Assembly (NCBI GenBank): GCA_002451215.1
Contig: DKBM01000047.1
Span: 1 to 64,000, forward strand
Source: SM1-46 sp002451215
Lineage (GTDB): Bacteria; Pseudomonadota; Gammaproteobacteria; Acidiferrobacterales; Sulfurifustaceae
DNA length: 64,000 bases
Direction of reading: 5' to 3'
Positions 15,802 to 23,992 of this stretch are shown here, piece after piece. A program made the position numbers and the translations under genes. The notes beneath the pieces are model-generated. The model made no database searches and was not told the DNA's origin. It saw only the letters and a program-made list of their open reading frames with translations. Every line of letters starts with the position of its first letter. Position 1 is the first letter of the stretch.

Positions 15802-16204
15802 CTACTGGCCGCCCGGGAATCCCCGCTGGCGCCACGCTTCGTAGACCGCGACGGCAACCGCGTTTGAAAGGTTGAGGCTACGGTTGCCGGGCACGAGCGG
15901 CAGGCGCAGGCGCTGGTCCGGGGGCAGGGCGTCCAGCAGGGCCTGGGGTAACCCACGTGTTTCCGGCCCGAACAGCAGGGCGTCCCCTGGGCGGTAGGCC
16001 ACCGCGCTGTAGAGATTCCCTCCCCGGGTCGTGAAGGCCAGTACCCGGGCCGGNNTCGAGCCCTGCCCGGCGCAGGTCCTTGTCCTCCAGCCGAAACCCC
16101 AGCGGCTCGATCAGATGCAGGCGCATGCCGGTATTGGCGGCGAGCCGCATCACGTTGCCGGTATTCGGCGGAATCTCGGGCTGGTAAAGCACGACGTGAA
16201 ACAT
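15802..16204 (-). CDS. trmL: tRNA (cytidine(34)-2'-O)-methyltransferase TrmL, interrupted by a sequence gap
   Basis: TrmL is a SPOUT-class methyltransferase that 2'-O-methylates the wobble base of tRNA-Leu isoacceptors. The N-terminus MFHVVLYQPEIPPNTGNVMRL and the knot region LLFGPETRGLP, RLPLVPGNRSLNLSNAVAV and YEAWRQ are diagnostic. The two parts are in different frames across the nn at 16054-16055. Together they encode 132 residues against about 155 for the family, so about 22 codons are missing in the gap. The gene is convergent with the DUF455 gene. Confidence 0.94.
16054..16055. other. Sequence gap (nn) inside trmL
   Basis: The left part ends at RRAGLD and the right part resumes at PARVLAFTTRGG. 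About 22 residues (about 70 bases) of the normal TrmL sequence are absent between them. Confidence 0.9.
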
Positions 16205-16389
16205 GACGGTTCTCTGGTGCTGTGTGGACTACAGGATAGCGAAAGACGGATTGTCGTCAGGCGGCAGCTAGTGTTCTGCCGTAATAGTGGCAATTTAGGT
16301 AGTTGAATCGGCTTACGAACCGATGGCCCGTTGCTGTGTTTCCAGGGCTGGCCTAACCGGCCTTGTCGCCGGCTCTCATAGGGGGTCGC

Positions 16390-16405
16390 TGGCACGGGTC
16401 ATGCA
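16390..16405 (+). promoter_or_regulatory. Sigma-54 type -24/-12 promoter element for the secretion locus
   Basis: TGGCACG at 16390-16396, four bases, then ATGCA at 16401-16405 matches the RpoN consensus TGGCACG-N4-TTGCW at all but one position, with exact GG-to-GC spacing of 12. Transcription would start near 16416, giving a leader of about 147 bases before the ATG at 16563. This lies in a 358-base gene-free stretch (16205-16562) that also contains several short hairpins but no recognisable gene or riboswitch. Confidence 0.6.
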
Positions 16406-16562
16406 TATACGCAGCCAAGAGGGCTGTGGTACTGAGCGGTCGATAGCGGCTGCCACGGTTTCCGGCCCGGGTTCAATGGCCAGTCTGTGGCGCCCGGGAT
16501 GGCGCGGTTTCCCTTCGGGGCGAGCCGCAGACATGTTCTGACTGACGGAGGTTTTTTTCAAG

Positions 16563-17159
16563 ATGCGTAGCAACAAGATTCTTGCGGCGGTTGTCGTGGC
16601 GATGGCTGCGGTGGCTCCCCAGCTTGCGTTCGGCGGCTCTTCAGTGGCGACTTGTGCAGCTGGCACCTGCACGACCACAGGACTGGATGTGACTTTCAAC
16701 ATCACTATCCCGACGACCCTGCGCTTCCAGCTCGGTAACAGTGCGGGTACCCCGACGGTCAACTGGACCACGAACATTACCGGGACAAATCTCGGAAATG
16801 GCACTGCAATTGCCGCGGAGACAACCACCCTTGCTGGCCCAGCTCCTGCGGCCAATGAGCTCTACTATCAGGTGATTAGCAACCAGAGCGCGAACAACGT
16901 CGCGATTGCGGCCACCAGTGCGACGGCGGGCCTTGCGAGCGGCGGCAATACGATACCCTGGACGCAGATAACCAACGCCCACACCTCTGGCACAGGCAGC
17001 TACGCCCTTCCGAACGTGGGGGCCAGCAACACGATTACGCCCTCCGGCGGTGCTGTGAACGAAGCAGGTTATGTGACCTTCTCGTTCGCCAATACGATTA
17101 CGCCAGTGGGCGGTAGCTACACTGGTACCGTTACCTATACGGCTTCGCAAGCGCAGTAG
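16563..17159 (+). CDS. Exported beta-rich putative fibre subunit 1
   Basis: The 198-residue protein has a clear signal peptide (MRSNKILAAVVVAMAAVAPQLAFG) and a mature part rich in Thr, Asn, Ala, Gly and Ser arranged in predicted beta strands. Examples are LDVTFNITIPTTLRFQLG and YVTFSFANTITPVGGSYTGTVTYTA. The last strand pattern (GGxYxGxVxYTA) recurs in the 17363 gene, so the two are paralogues. The composition and the ending strand resemble chaperone-secreted pilin or spore-coat-U type subunits, but I recognise no exact family. ATG follows a strong GGAGG. It is the first gene after a sigma-54 type promoter and is followed by a terminator, so it is likely the most highly expressed component. 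Confidence 0.8.
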   Translation: MRSNKILAAVVVAMAAVAPQLAFGGSSVATCAAGTCTTTGLDVTFNITIPTTLRFQLGNSAGTPTVNWTTNITGTNLGNGTAIAAETTTLAGPAPAANELYYQVISNQSANNVAIAATSATAGLASGGNTIPWTQITNAHTSGTGSYALPNVGASNTITPSGGAVNEAGYVTFSFANTITPVGGSYTGTVTYTASQAQ

Positions 17160-17214
17160 CACGGCGCGTCCGTTCGCGAGAGCGGGCGAGACGCTGGTTG
17201 CGAGGGTGGTTTCG

Positions 17215-17249
17215 GGGGCGCACGCCGCGGCGTGCGCCCCTTTGTTTTT
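17215..17249 (+). terminator. Terminator/attenuator between subunit 1 and the rest of the locus
   Basis: A GC-rich stem of at least ten base pairs (GGGGCGCACGCC at 17215-17226 with its complement at 17229-17240) is followed by TTTGTTTTT. It sits 55 bases after the first subunit gene and 114 bases before the second. This arrangement would make a short abundant mRNA for subunit 1 with partial read-through to the downstream genes. Confidence 0.85.
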
Positions 17250-17362
17250 GTGGCGTGTAGTGTCCCGTACTTCCGTCCGGTGGTGAGTCCACCTGTGCCC
17301 GTTGCATCGTCTACGGTTGAATATACTGATATGTGTTGAGTTGAAACGAGAGACAGCCTTTA

Positions 17363-17989
17363 ATGCTCCGTGCAAACCACCATCCGCAGTACCGTTTGAC
17401 CGTCTCTCTCGGAAGGTCCGCATGGTCCACATTGTGCTTCGGCGTCATGGCGCTGAGCGCCATTCAATATGCGCCGCCGTCAGCGGCAGCATCGGTAATC
17501 ATCGACTTCGATCCGGCAATAACTAGTGGCGGGCTGGTATTGGTGGTGGGCGACGTCAACAATCCGCTCGGCGCACAGCCCACGGTGACCTTTGATCTCG
17601 GCACTACGCCGGTAGGTGGAGGCACTGCAATAGTCGGCACTCCAGCGATCCAGATCGAAATGGCCGCCCGCCGTTTTGGCAACAGTAATACGACCGCGCA
17701 ACTTCTGGCGCAGGTGCCGGCCGGTCTTGGTACACCGCCGAACCAGATCCCCATCAATGCAATAACCTGGACTTCTGCTCTGCCTACCGGCGCGCCGGGC
17801 GGCATGGTGCTCATTGCGAGCGGACAGTTTTCAGGGCCGGGAACGCAGACCATACACACGCTGCCGGTCCAGGGAAATGTGAACCGCTACGCGGGCGCCG
17901 TGATGACCTTCAGCTACGCCAACACTCAGGCTTTCCCGGGTGGTACGTATTCAGGAGTGGTTCGCTACACAGCCACTATGCCGCAATGA
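17363..17989 (+). CDS. Exported beta-rich putative fibre subunit 2 (paralogue of subunit 1)
   Basis: The 208-residue protein has a long signal sequence (positive n-region through RLTVSLGRSAW, hydrophobic STLCFGVMALSAIQYA, cleavage near PPSAAA) and a mature beta-rich domain. Its C-terminus VMTFSYANTQAFPGGTYSGVVRYTATMPQ parallels the end of subunit 1 strand for strand, so they share ancestry. There are no cysteines in the mature part. The ATG at 17363 is preceded by a modest GAGAGA. The stop codon overlaps the next start (ATGA), so the downstream genes are coupled to it. Probably a minor subunit or tip/base component. Confidence 0.75.
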   Translation: MLRANHHPQYRLTVSLGRSAWSTLCFGVMALSAIQYAPPSAAASVIIDFDPAITSGGLVLVVGDVNNPLGAQPTVTFDLGTTPVGGGTAIVGTPAIQIEMAARRFGNSNTTAQLLAQVPAGLGTPPNQIPINAITWTSALPTGAPGGMVLIASGQFSGPGTQTIHTLPVQGNVNRYAGAVMTFSYANTQAFPGGTYSGVVRYTATMPQ

Positions 17990-18483
17990 TGGCGCTGCGC
18001 GGCCGACTCTTTCTGTTAGTCGTTCTTGGCCAGCTCTCGGTGAGCGCTGCTGCCGACGGGCAACGCATCGAAGCCCGATTCTTTCCGGGTCCCGATCTGA
18101 ATATCGAGGCGCGCTGGCTGATGCCGGTGCTCAGCCCGCGCGGTGACCCGACACTGAACAGCCTTCTCGTCGCGCAAACGTCGACAACCGAGCTTCGGAT
18201 GGCGGTGCCGGCCGAATTCATCGGCAAGCGAATACGCGTCTACTTGCGCCTTCCGTCCACGACACCGGGCCTGATGGCCAATCACGGACTCGAAGCCGAG
18301 TGGACTACCCAAGGCGTGTATTTGCCTGGCAAGGCGGCGCCGGGCGCACGCGCCCTCTTTTTCGAGGGTGTTGCCAATGCGCCGCTCCTTCGGGATTTTG
18401 TAACCTACACTTTTCGTATCGACGCAAATTATGTGACTGGCCCGGTCCGATTTGATCCCGTGTATGAAATCGAAGCGTATTAA
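17986..18483 (+). CDS. Small exported protein of the secretion locus, family not recognised
   Basis: The 165-residue protein has a signal peptide (LRGRLFLLVVLGQLSVSAAA) and a mature domain of about 140 residues with alternating strands (RIEARFFPGPDLNIEARWLMPVL, RIRVYLRLPSTTPGL, FVTYTFRIDANYVTG). I do not recognise a family. It starts by ATGA overlap with subunit 2 and its end overlaps the chaperone gene by 20 bases, so it belongs functionally to this operon. A minor subunit, adhesin or assembly factor are all possible. Confidence 0.7.
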   Translation: MMALRGRLFLLVVLGQLSVSAAADGQRIEARFFPGPDLNIEARWLMPVLSPRGDPTLNSLLVAQTSTTELRMAVPAEFIGKRIRVYLRLPSTTPGLMANHGLEAEWTTQGVYLPGKAAPGARALFFEGVANAPLLRDFVTYTFRIDANYVTGPVRFDPVYEIEAY

Positions 18484-19300
18484 CCGGAGCGCGGTACGCA
18501 CGCTCGTGGCGGGAGCCTGCTTGTTCTTGTGTGGCCTTCCGGCTGGTGCAGTGTTTGACGCTGCTGTCAGCCCGCCGCGTTACGAACTGGCGGGCAAGCC
18601 GGGTGAGGTCCTGCGTCAGGTGCTCTACGTTTCTAATGGCAGCGCTGAACCGGCCCGATACACGGTCAAGACAGCTGACTGGCAGCTTGGGACCTACGGA
18701 GTCGTGAGCTACCTCGAGGGTCCGCCGCAGACGGATTCATGCCGTTCCTGGGTACGCATCGAGCGGCGCGAAATCAGTGTTGAGCCACGCGGCACACGCG
18801 CCTTTCGCTTCGAGGTGCATATTCCCAAAGATGCCAAACCGGGCGAATGTCGGTTTGCCTTCCTGATTTCCTCCCAGGCTGGCACGACGGTCAAGCCGGG
18901 CACCCAGAACCTCAGCGTTCCAATCGTGGGGCGACTTGGAGTGGTTGCTTATCTTGCGATTGGCGATGCCAAGCCGGACCTGAGATTTGCTGAGGCGAGC
19001 TTCAAGAAGATCGAAGGTAAGACCGTGCCGACGGTGACCTTCTACAACCAAGGCACCGCGCATGGTCGAGTCTTTGGCGTGTTGGAAGGAAAGGACGCCA
19101 CCGGCAAGAAGGTGGAATTGGTGGTTGAGGACGGCGCAGTTCTCCCGAAGGTGCGTCGGTCGCTGCGTCTGATGCCTGTCGACTTTTCCACCGGCGAAGG
19201 CCGTGCGCCGACATTTGAACTGACCCCGCCAATGCATGTGCGAGGAAAGCTTGAGCCGCGCGGCAGCGAGCGGATCGAGATCGATCAGGTAATCCGGTAA
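18464..19300 (+). CDS. PapD-like periplasmic chaperone of the secretion locus
   Basis: The 278-residue protein has a signal peptide (TLVAGACLFLCGLPAGA) and two immunoglobulin-like domains. The N-terminal one carries FDAAVSPPRYELAGKPGEVLRQVLYVSN, a variant of the PapD G1/A strands, and RGTRAFRFEVHIPKDAKPGECRFAFLI, the F1-G1 region that in fimbrial chaperones donates a strand to subunits. The second domain is about residues 150-275. ATG at 18464 was chosen over the earlier TTG because it gives a normal n-region; it lies inside the previous gene. This protein is the main reason to see the locus as chaperone-dependent fibre secretion. Confidence 0.8.
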   Translation: MKSKRINRSAVRTLVAGACLFLCGLPAGAVFDAAVSPPRYELAGKPGEVLRQVLYVSNGSAEPARYTVKTADWQLGTYGVVSYLEGPPQTDSCRSWVRIERREISVEPRGTRAFRFEVHIPKDAKPGECRFAFLISSQAGTTVKPGTQNLSVPIVGRLGVVAYLAIGDAKPDLRFAEASFKKIEGKTVPTVTFYNQGTAHGRVFGVLEGKDATGKKVELVVEDGAVLPKVRRSLRLMPVDFSTGEGRAPTFELTPPMHVRGKLEPRGSERIEIDQVIR

Positions 19301-19329
19301 ACCGCGGCTCCCCTTCGGGCGAATGCGGC

Positions 19330-21735
19330 TTACGGGCTAATCCGGAATACCGGAATCTGGATGGTCGCGGTTTCTCGCGGCTGCACGTCGACGACGACGG
19401 GTTTGTTCTCATCCACGACCCAGGGCAACGGCACATTAGCGACATTCACGGAGAGCTGATGAGACCCGCTGGCGACGGGATTGAAACTGAATTCTCCATT
19501 CACGTCGGTTTCGACGCTGAAACCCCGATCGAGATAAATCGTAACATTTGGCACTCCTGCTTCATCGGGGTCTTTGGTGCCGTTGCCGTTCTTGTCATAG
19601 AACAACACCCCGCGCACGATTCCGTTGCCGAACTTGCCGCTGGCCACGCCAAATACAGGTGCTGCCTGACCCCAGCGAGCGTCGTAGCGAAGACTCACGA
19701 GAATCTGTCGGTCACTCGCGCGAATTTCCTCGCCGAGCGCATTGGCTACCAGGGCATTGTGGTTGTAGGTGAGATCGGCACCGAGCCGCCATGCCGTTGC
19801 GATTTGCCAGCCCAGTGATGCGGTCGCATTGGTAGTGCGACTTTGCTCGCCGGTTTCGCTGGTCATATAACCCAACGTTGCGTTCAGGCCTACATTGAGC
19901 CGGTCGCGAGTCCAGATTCCTCCAAACCGCAGGCTGCCCTCACGGTAGTCGTTCGCAGTGCCCGTCTGGTCGAGATAGACAAGCCCGGTTCGAAGCCCAT
20001 TGAAGCCAAGAACGGGATTCCAGTAGTGATCCCAGCTCGCGTCGTAGCGGGTATAGGGCACGTTTGAGCCGGAGCGGTCGGTTACGCTCGCGGTAAACGC
20101 GCTGGTTCCGCTGGAAAACCGGTTTGAAGCGGAGCCCCGCGCGGTGATGGTGTGGTCACGGGAGTCACCGTTGCTGGCCGTTCCACTTACTGTGTCCTGG
20201 CCAAGTGACAATGTGCCGGACAGATTGAGCGTGGAAGAATATTGATATCCGATACTGCCGAATCCGCTAATTGTGTCGCGAGTGGGTTTGGCGACGTTCC
20301 TGGCAACATTGTCTTGCCACCAATCCGCCCCGAACGAAAGGCTTGTGCGGTAGGTGCGGGTATTGCCTCGCCAGTACGCGCCCTGCATATCGCTGAGCAC
20401 GGGGGAATTGCGGTCGATCCATTCCAGATCCGGGTCCATGCGGAAAAGGCCAGCACTTTGCTGCCATCTGCCGAGCCGCGTCTCACCATCCATCCAGAAA
20501 CCGAGCGCTCCGCCGTCATTCCCCAGCACGTTGACCTGGCCCTTGCTGGAGTCGCGCCCCGTGTACCGTACTGCGCCCGCGGCGCTGGTGAAACTTCGTA
20601 CACCACTCGCGGTCAGTGCGTCGTTCGCGCTCCATAGTTGAGCGGCGGCTTGCCAGTTGGGAGTCAAGCGCGTGTCGGCGCTAATGCCCGCGATACTTCC
20701 CGACGAGTAGTCGGTCGTGAAAACCGGGAAGCTGCGCCCTTGTGTTGTCCCAAGTGTGCCGCCGCCGACGCGCAAGGTGGTATCGGTTGAGCGTGACTCG
20801 GAATAAACGCCTTGAATCAGCGGTTCGGGCAAACGAATTCGGTATCCCTGCGACAATACCTCCGGGCCGCGCGCACGGATGTGGCCGAGCTCATTGGTCA
20901 TTTGCCAGCGATCAGTCAGGGCGAATCCGCGTTGGGTAATGTTCGCGAACGTGCCTCCGGTGAACTGATTCAGGTACGGCCCCCCATTGCTAGCATCGTT
21001 GTAGACGGCCCTGCCCTCGAACCGGCCATAGGAGCGTGTTTCTTGTCGTGCGTCGACGGCAACAGCATGCTCGGTATATGTATTGCTGACGGCGCCTGTC
21101 GTTCGCTGATTGAAGTAGCGGTATTCGGCGCTCCCACTGCCTGGCAACAAACTTGATTCAGTCGCTCCTCGCGCCGATCCGTACGGCGGGTCCACCGCAA
21201 TTTCCGGATTGATCAGCGCGTCCTGATAGGTCTCCGCGGGTTCCGCTGGCACGGGCGGCGCTGGCGGTGGAAGTTGCGGGTCCTGGGCGAGGCGAATAGG
21301 GGCTGCAAAGTCAGACGCGACGCCAAGACTATCCCGGGCGGCGACGCGCATCGTGCCCGCGGTTGACTGGCAGCTTTCGATCTCTGCGGGGCTCAATTGC
21401 TTCACCAAGGCGTCGCGTTGCCTGGCGGCGCGCTCGTCGCCTTGCGCGGCCGCGCGCGCGTACCAGCAATAGGCTTGGATAAGGTGGTTCAACACCCCCG
21501 TCCCGTGCTCGTACAGAACGCCAAGCTCGTACTGGCTCTCCGAATCGCCACCTTCCGCTGCCTGTTTCAGGGCGACCAGTTCAGGCGGGTCCTTGGTGAG
21601 GGCGAAAGGCGTTGTGCCAACCAGCGCGATGGCCAGCCCTGTCATCAGGAGAAGAATTGCGGCAAGCGACAAGCGGGCGCGCTCCCGATATGAGGACCGC
21701 CACCGCGGGCGCGCCTTACTGTCAGGAATCGCCAT
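19330..21735 (-). CDS. SEL1-repeat outer-membrane barrel protein with C-terminal SdrD-B-like domain (candidate usher analogue)
   Basis: The 801-residue protein has an N-terminal hydrophobic export segment (about residues 20-45), one or two SEL1-type repeats (about 50-110, LKQAAEGGDSESQYELGVLYEHGTG then QAYCWYARAAAQGDE), a Pro-rich linker (about 145-165), then about 500 residues of alternating amphipathic strands with many Gly/Tyr/Trp. The C-terminal domain of about 95 residues, LFYDKNGNGTKDPDEAGVPNVTIYLD onward, is SdrD-B/carboxypeptidase-regulatory-like with a calcium-loop-like acidic motif. No standard usher domain order is visible. Its convergent position 30 bases from the chaperone, and its own sigma-54 type promoter, suggest it is the outer-membrane channel for the neighbouring subunits. 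Confidence 0.75.
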   Translation of the reverse strand: MAIPDSKARPRWRSSYRERARLSLAAILLLMTGLAIALVGTTPFALTKDPPELVALKQAAEGGDSESQYELGVLYEHGTGVLNHLIQAYCWYARAAAQGDERAARQRDALVKQLSPAEIESCQSTAGTMRVAARDSLGVASDFAAPIRLAQDPQLPPPAPPVPAEPAETYQDALINPEIAVDPPYGSARGATESSLLPGSGSAEYRYFNQRTTGAVSNTYTEHAVAVDARQETRSYGRFEGRAVYNDASNGGPYLNQFTGGTFANITQRGFALTDRWQMTNELGHIRARGPEVLSQGYRIRLPEPLIQGVYSESRSTDTTLRVGGGTLGTTQGRSFPVFTTDYSSGSIAGISADTRLTPNWQAAAQLWSANDALTASGVRSFTSAAGAVRYTGRDSSKGQVNVLGNDGGALGFWMDGETRLGRWQQSAGLFRMDPDLEWIDRNSPVLSDMQGAYWRGNTRTYRTSLSFGADWWQDNVARNVAKPTRDTISGFGSIGYQYSSTLNLSGTLSLGQDTVSGTASNGDSRDHTITARGSASNRFSSGTSAFTASVTDRSGSNVPYTRYDASWDHYWNPVLGFNGLRTGLVYLDQTGTANDYREGSLRFGGIWTRDRLNVGLNATLGYMTSETGEQSRTTNATASLGWQIATAWRLGADLTYNHNALVANALGEEIRASDRQILVSLRYDARWGQAAPVFGVASGKFGNGIVRGVLFYDKNGNGTKDPDEAGVPNVTIYLDRGFSVETDVNGEFSFNPVASGSHQLSVNVANVPLPWVVDENKPVVVDVQPRETATIQIPVFRISP

Positions 21736-21834
21736 TTATGTCAGATGCTTAGGCCGCATAGCTACACAGTATTCTGAGAAAAGTAGCCTAAACTTGGCCT
21801 CTTAGGGCGTTTCTATATAGATAAATGTGATATT

Positions 21835-21850
21835 TGCAATTACTGGGCCA
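21835..21850 (-). promoter_or_regulatory. Sigma-54 type -24/-12 promoter element for the barrel gene
   Basis: Read on the minus strand, TGGCCCA (21850-21844), four bases, TTGCA (21839-21835) matches TGGCACG-N4-TTGCW at ten of twelve defined positions with exact GG/GC spacing. The expected start point is near 21824, about 90 bases before the ATG at 21735. It sits in the 274-base region shared with the divergent ligase gene. The rest of that region holds no recognisable gene. Confidence 0.55.
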
Positions 21851-22009
21851 CGGTTTTGGCGCCACCCCCCGGTCCTTGGACCCGAGTTGGGGCACTACAG
21901 GAAGGATCCGTTTTCGGCCTGTTTCTTGGGGCTAGGGGCCACTCTGGGTGGAAAGGGGACCGAAGTGTCCCAGCGCATTTCGGGCAATTCGGATTAGGGC
22001 GGGGGTAGC

Positions 22010-23992
22010 GTGACAATTGGAGGTTCGACCGCGGCGAGTCCCGCAGTGCAGCGCTGGCTGGTTCTGGGCGGAATCGCTGTCGCGCTGGTCGCGGCGCTGT
22101 TCTTCAACGGCATTGCCCTGCCGTTCTTCTGCGCGTCGCTGGCGGGACTCATCGTTGCCTGCTGGATTGCAGTGCTGGCCAACGTCACCAACCTGCGCGC
22201 CGTTGCTTCGAGCGGGGTATCGCGCGCCCTGCTGCTGTTCTGGGCGTGGCTCGCGCTGTCCATCCTGTGGAGCGCGGTGCCGTACGCCAGCGTACTCAAC
22301 TTCTGGTGGCTCGGCGCGTTGCCGCTCGCCTTTCTTGTCTATTCTCTCAGCCCCGAGCGCGACTGGTTGTGGCGGCGGTTCGCAATCGTGGTGCTGGTTG
22401 TGGCCCTGGTGCTTGCCACAGTGGCGGCATACCAGCTCGTTGTGCTCGGCGCCGATGCTCGGGCCACATTTTATAACCGTGAGTCGTTGGCGGCTTTCCT
22501 CGCGCTGGTATTGCTGCCGTTGTTCGCCGGGTTTCTTTACCGGCCGCAATCTTCGGTTGGAGAGCGACGCGTCGTCTGGTTGATTGGCGCTGCCGCACTG
22601 TTGCTGTGCACGGTCTTTGCCATGTTGCGTGGGCGTGGCGCCACTTTGAGCGGGTTGCTTGCGCTGGGGCTGCTGCTTGGCGTGGCCTGGAAGTCAGTGG
22701 CACGGCAACGTGTGCTCGCACTGCTTGGCATATTGTTGGCCGCAGTTGCCCTGGCAAACACGGCGCTGGGTGGTGCCGTCGGCGAGCGACTCGTAACGAT
22801 TGTCGATCCGGCGAGTGCTGGCGCGACGCGTTACATCATCTGGCGCGGCGCCTGGCAGATGCTGCTCGAAGCGCCGTGGTTCGGAACGGGCATCGGCACA
22901 TTCTGGATGTTGTGGCCACCTTTTCGGCATCCCGCCGACGACAGTGGCGGTTACTACGTCCACAACGACTACCTGCAGCTCTGGATCGAGACCGGTGTGG
23001 TGGGGCTTGGGTTGCTGCTTGCCGTGTACGTCGCGGTGGCATGGCAGTTCGTTCGCGCGTTGCGCAATGCCGCCATGCCGACGCGTGATCGTATCGAGGC
23101 AACTGGATTGTTTGCGGGACTGTTGGCCGTTGCCGCGCACAGCTTCGTTGATTTCAATCTCTACATTCTTCCAATTCTCATCGTCGCCGGCCTCGCGCTC
23201 GGGCGCCTGCACGCATTGTGTCCGACTTGCGTCGTGGTCTCGCAGCAGGGCGCGAGTGCGCCTTCTCTCGCGTTGCGCACCCGTGTCCTGATCAGCATGC
23301 TGGCCGTGCTGTTACTGGCATATTTCGGCGCGCTGGCCGGCGCGGCGTTGCTCATGGAGCGTGCGCGTACGCTCGCCGAGAATGGTGCACTGCGCGAAGC
23401 CGATCAGGCCCTCACCTGGGCAGGGCGGTTCGCACCGGGGCTGGATGCGCCATTAATAATGCATGCCGGTCTGCTCACACGGGTACTCGATCAGCTGCCG
23501 CCGGATTTTCCCGCGAGTAGCCGTCGTGCCATCTTTGAAGACGCGCTGGCGCTGCTGGAGAATGCAGAACGCGCCAATAGGTATCGCGCGGATGTTTACT
23601 ACGCGCGTGCACGACTTCTGCACCGTCATGCATCGAAGGTCGCGTCGGAATTCGCCGACGGTGCGCCAGCCGCGTATCGCGAAGCGCTTGCGCGCGATCC
23701 ACGCTTTCACTGGGCGCGGGTGGGGCTCGCCGAATGGATGCTGGAGCACGGCGAGCCGCGTGCCGCGCACGATTTGCTGGAAGAGGGAATCGCCCAATGG
23801 TATCCGCGGAACCGTGATACCGCCGTCTACTATGAATTCGCTGCGCGGCTGCGACGCGCGCAGGGAAACGAACAAGGCGCGCGCGAGCTTGAGCAACGCG
23901 TGCGTGAGATGGCGAAGGCGTATGGAGCGTCAGCCGAGCAGATACTGGTCGGTGCGCCTGGGATCTCCGGCGCGTCATTGCCAGCGCGCTAG
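22010..23992 (+). CDS. O-antigen ligase / PglL-type oligosaccharyltransferase family protein
   Basis: The 660-residue polytopic membrane protein has about 11-12 transmembrane segments in residues 15-445, and a soluble C-terminal region (about 450-660) with TPR-like helices. The large periplasmic loop carries GTGIGTFWMLWPPFRHP and the signature YYVHNDYLQLWIETGVVGLG, shared by WaaL ligases and PglL/PilO O-oligosaccharyltransferases. The substrate (lipid A core or pilin protein) cannot be decided from sequence. The start is GTG at 22010. It is divergent from the barrel gene, and no other polysaccharide genes are nearby, which makes a protein-glycosylation role in the adjacent fibre locus worth considering. 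Confidence 0.85.
   Translation: MTIGGSTAASPAVQRWLVLGGIAVALVAALFFNGIALPFFCASLAGLIVACWIAVLANVTNLRAVASSGVSRALLLFWAWLALSILWSAVPYASVLNFWWLGALPLAFLVYSLSPERDWLWRRFAIVVLVVALVLATVAAYQLVVLGADARATFYNRESLAAFLALVLLPLFAGFLYRPQSSVGERRVVWLIGAAALLLCTVFAMLRGRGATLSGLLALGLLLGVAWKSVARQRVLALLGILLAAVALANTALGGAVGERLVTIVDPASAGATRYIIWRGAWQMLLEAPWFGTGIGTFWMLWPPFRHPADDSGGYYVHNDYLQLWIETGVVGLGLLLAVYVAVAWQFVRALRNAAMPTRDRIEATGLFAGLLAVAAHSFVDFNLYILPILIVAGLALGRLHALCPTCVVVSQQGASAPSLALRTRVLISMLAVLLLAYFGALAGAALLMERARTLAENGALREADQALTWAGRFAPGLDAPLIMHAGLLTRVLDQLPPDFPASSRRAIFEDALALLENAERANRYRADVYYARARLLHRHASKVASEFADGAPAAYREALARDPRFHWARVGLAEWMLEHGEPRAAHDLLEEGIAQWYPRNRDTAVYYEFAARLRRAQGNEQGARELEQRVREMAKAYGASAEQILVGAPGISGASLPAR

Noticed and set aside
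16205..16562. Cyclic-di-GMP or other riboswitch in the leader of subunit 1
   Set aside because: Short hairpins and an ACGCAGCC-like string are present, but the conserved core arrangement of the GEMM class could not be found.
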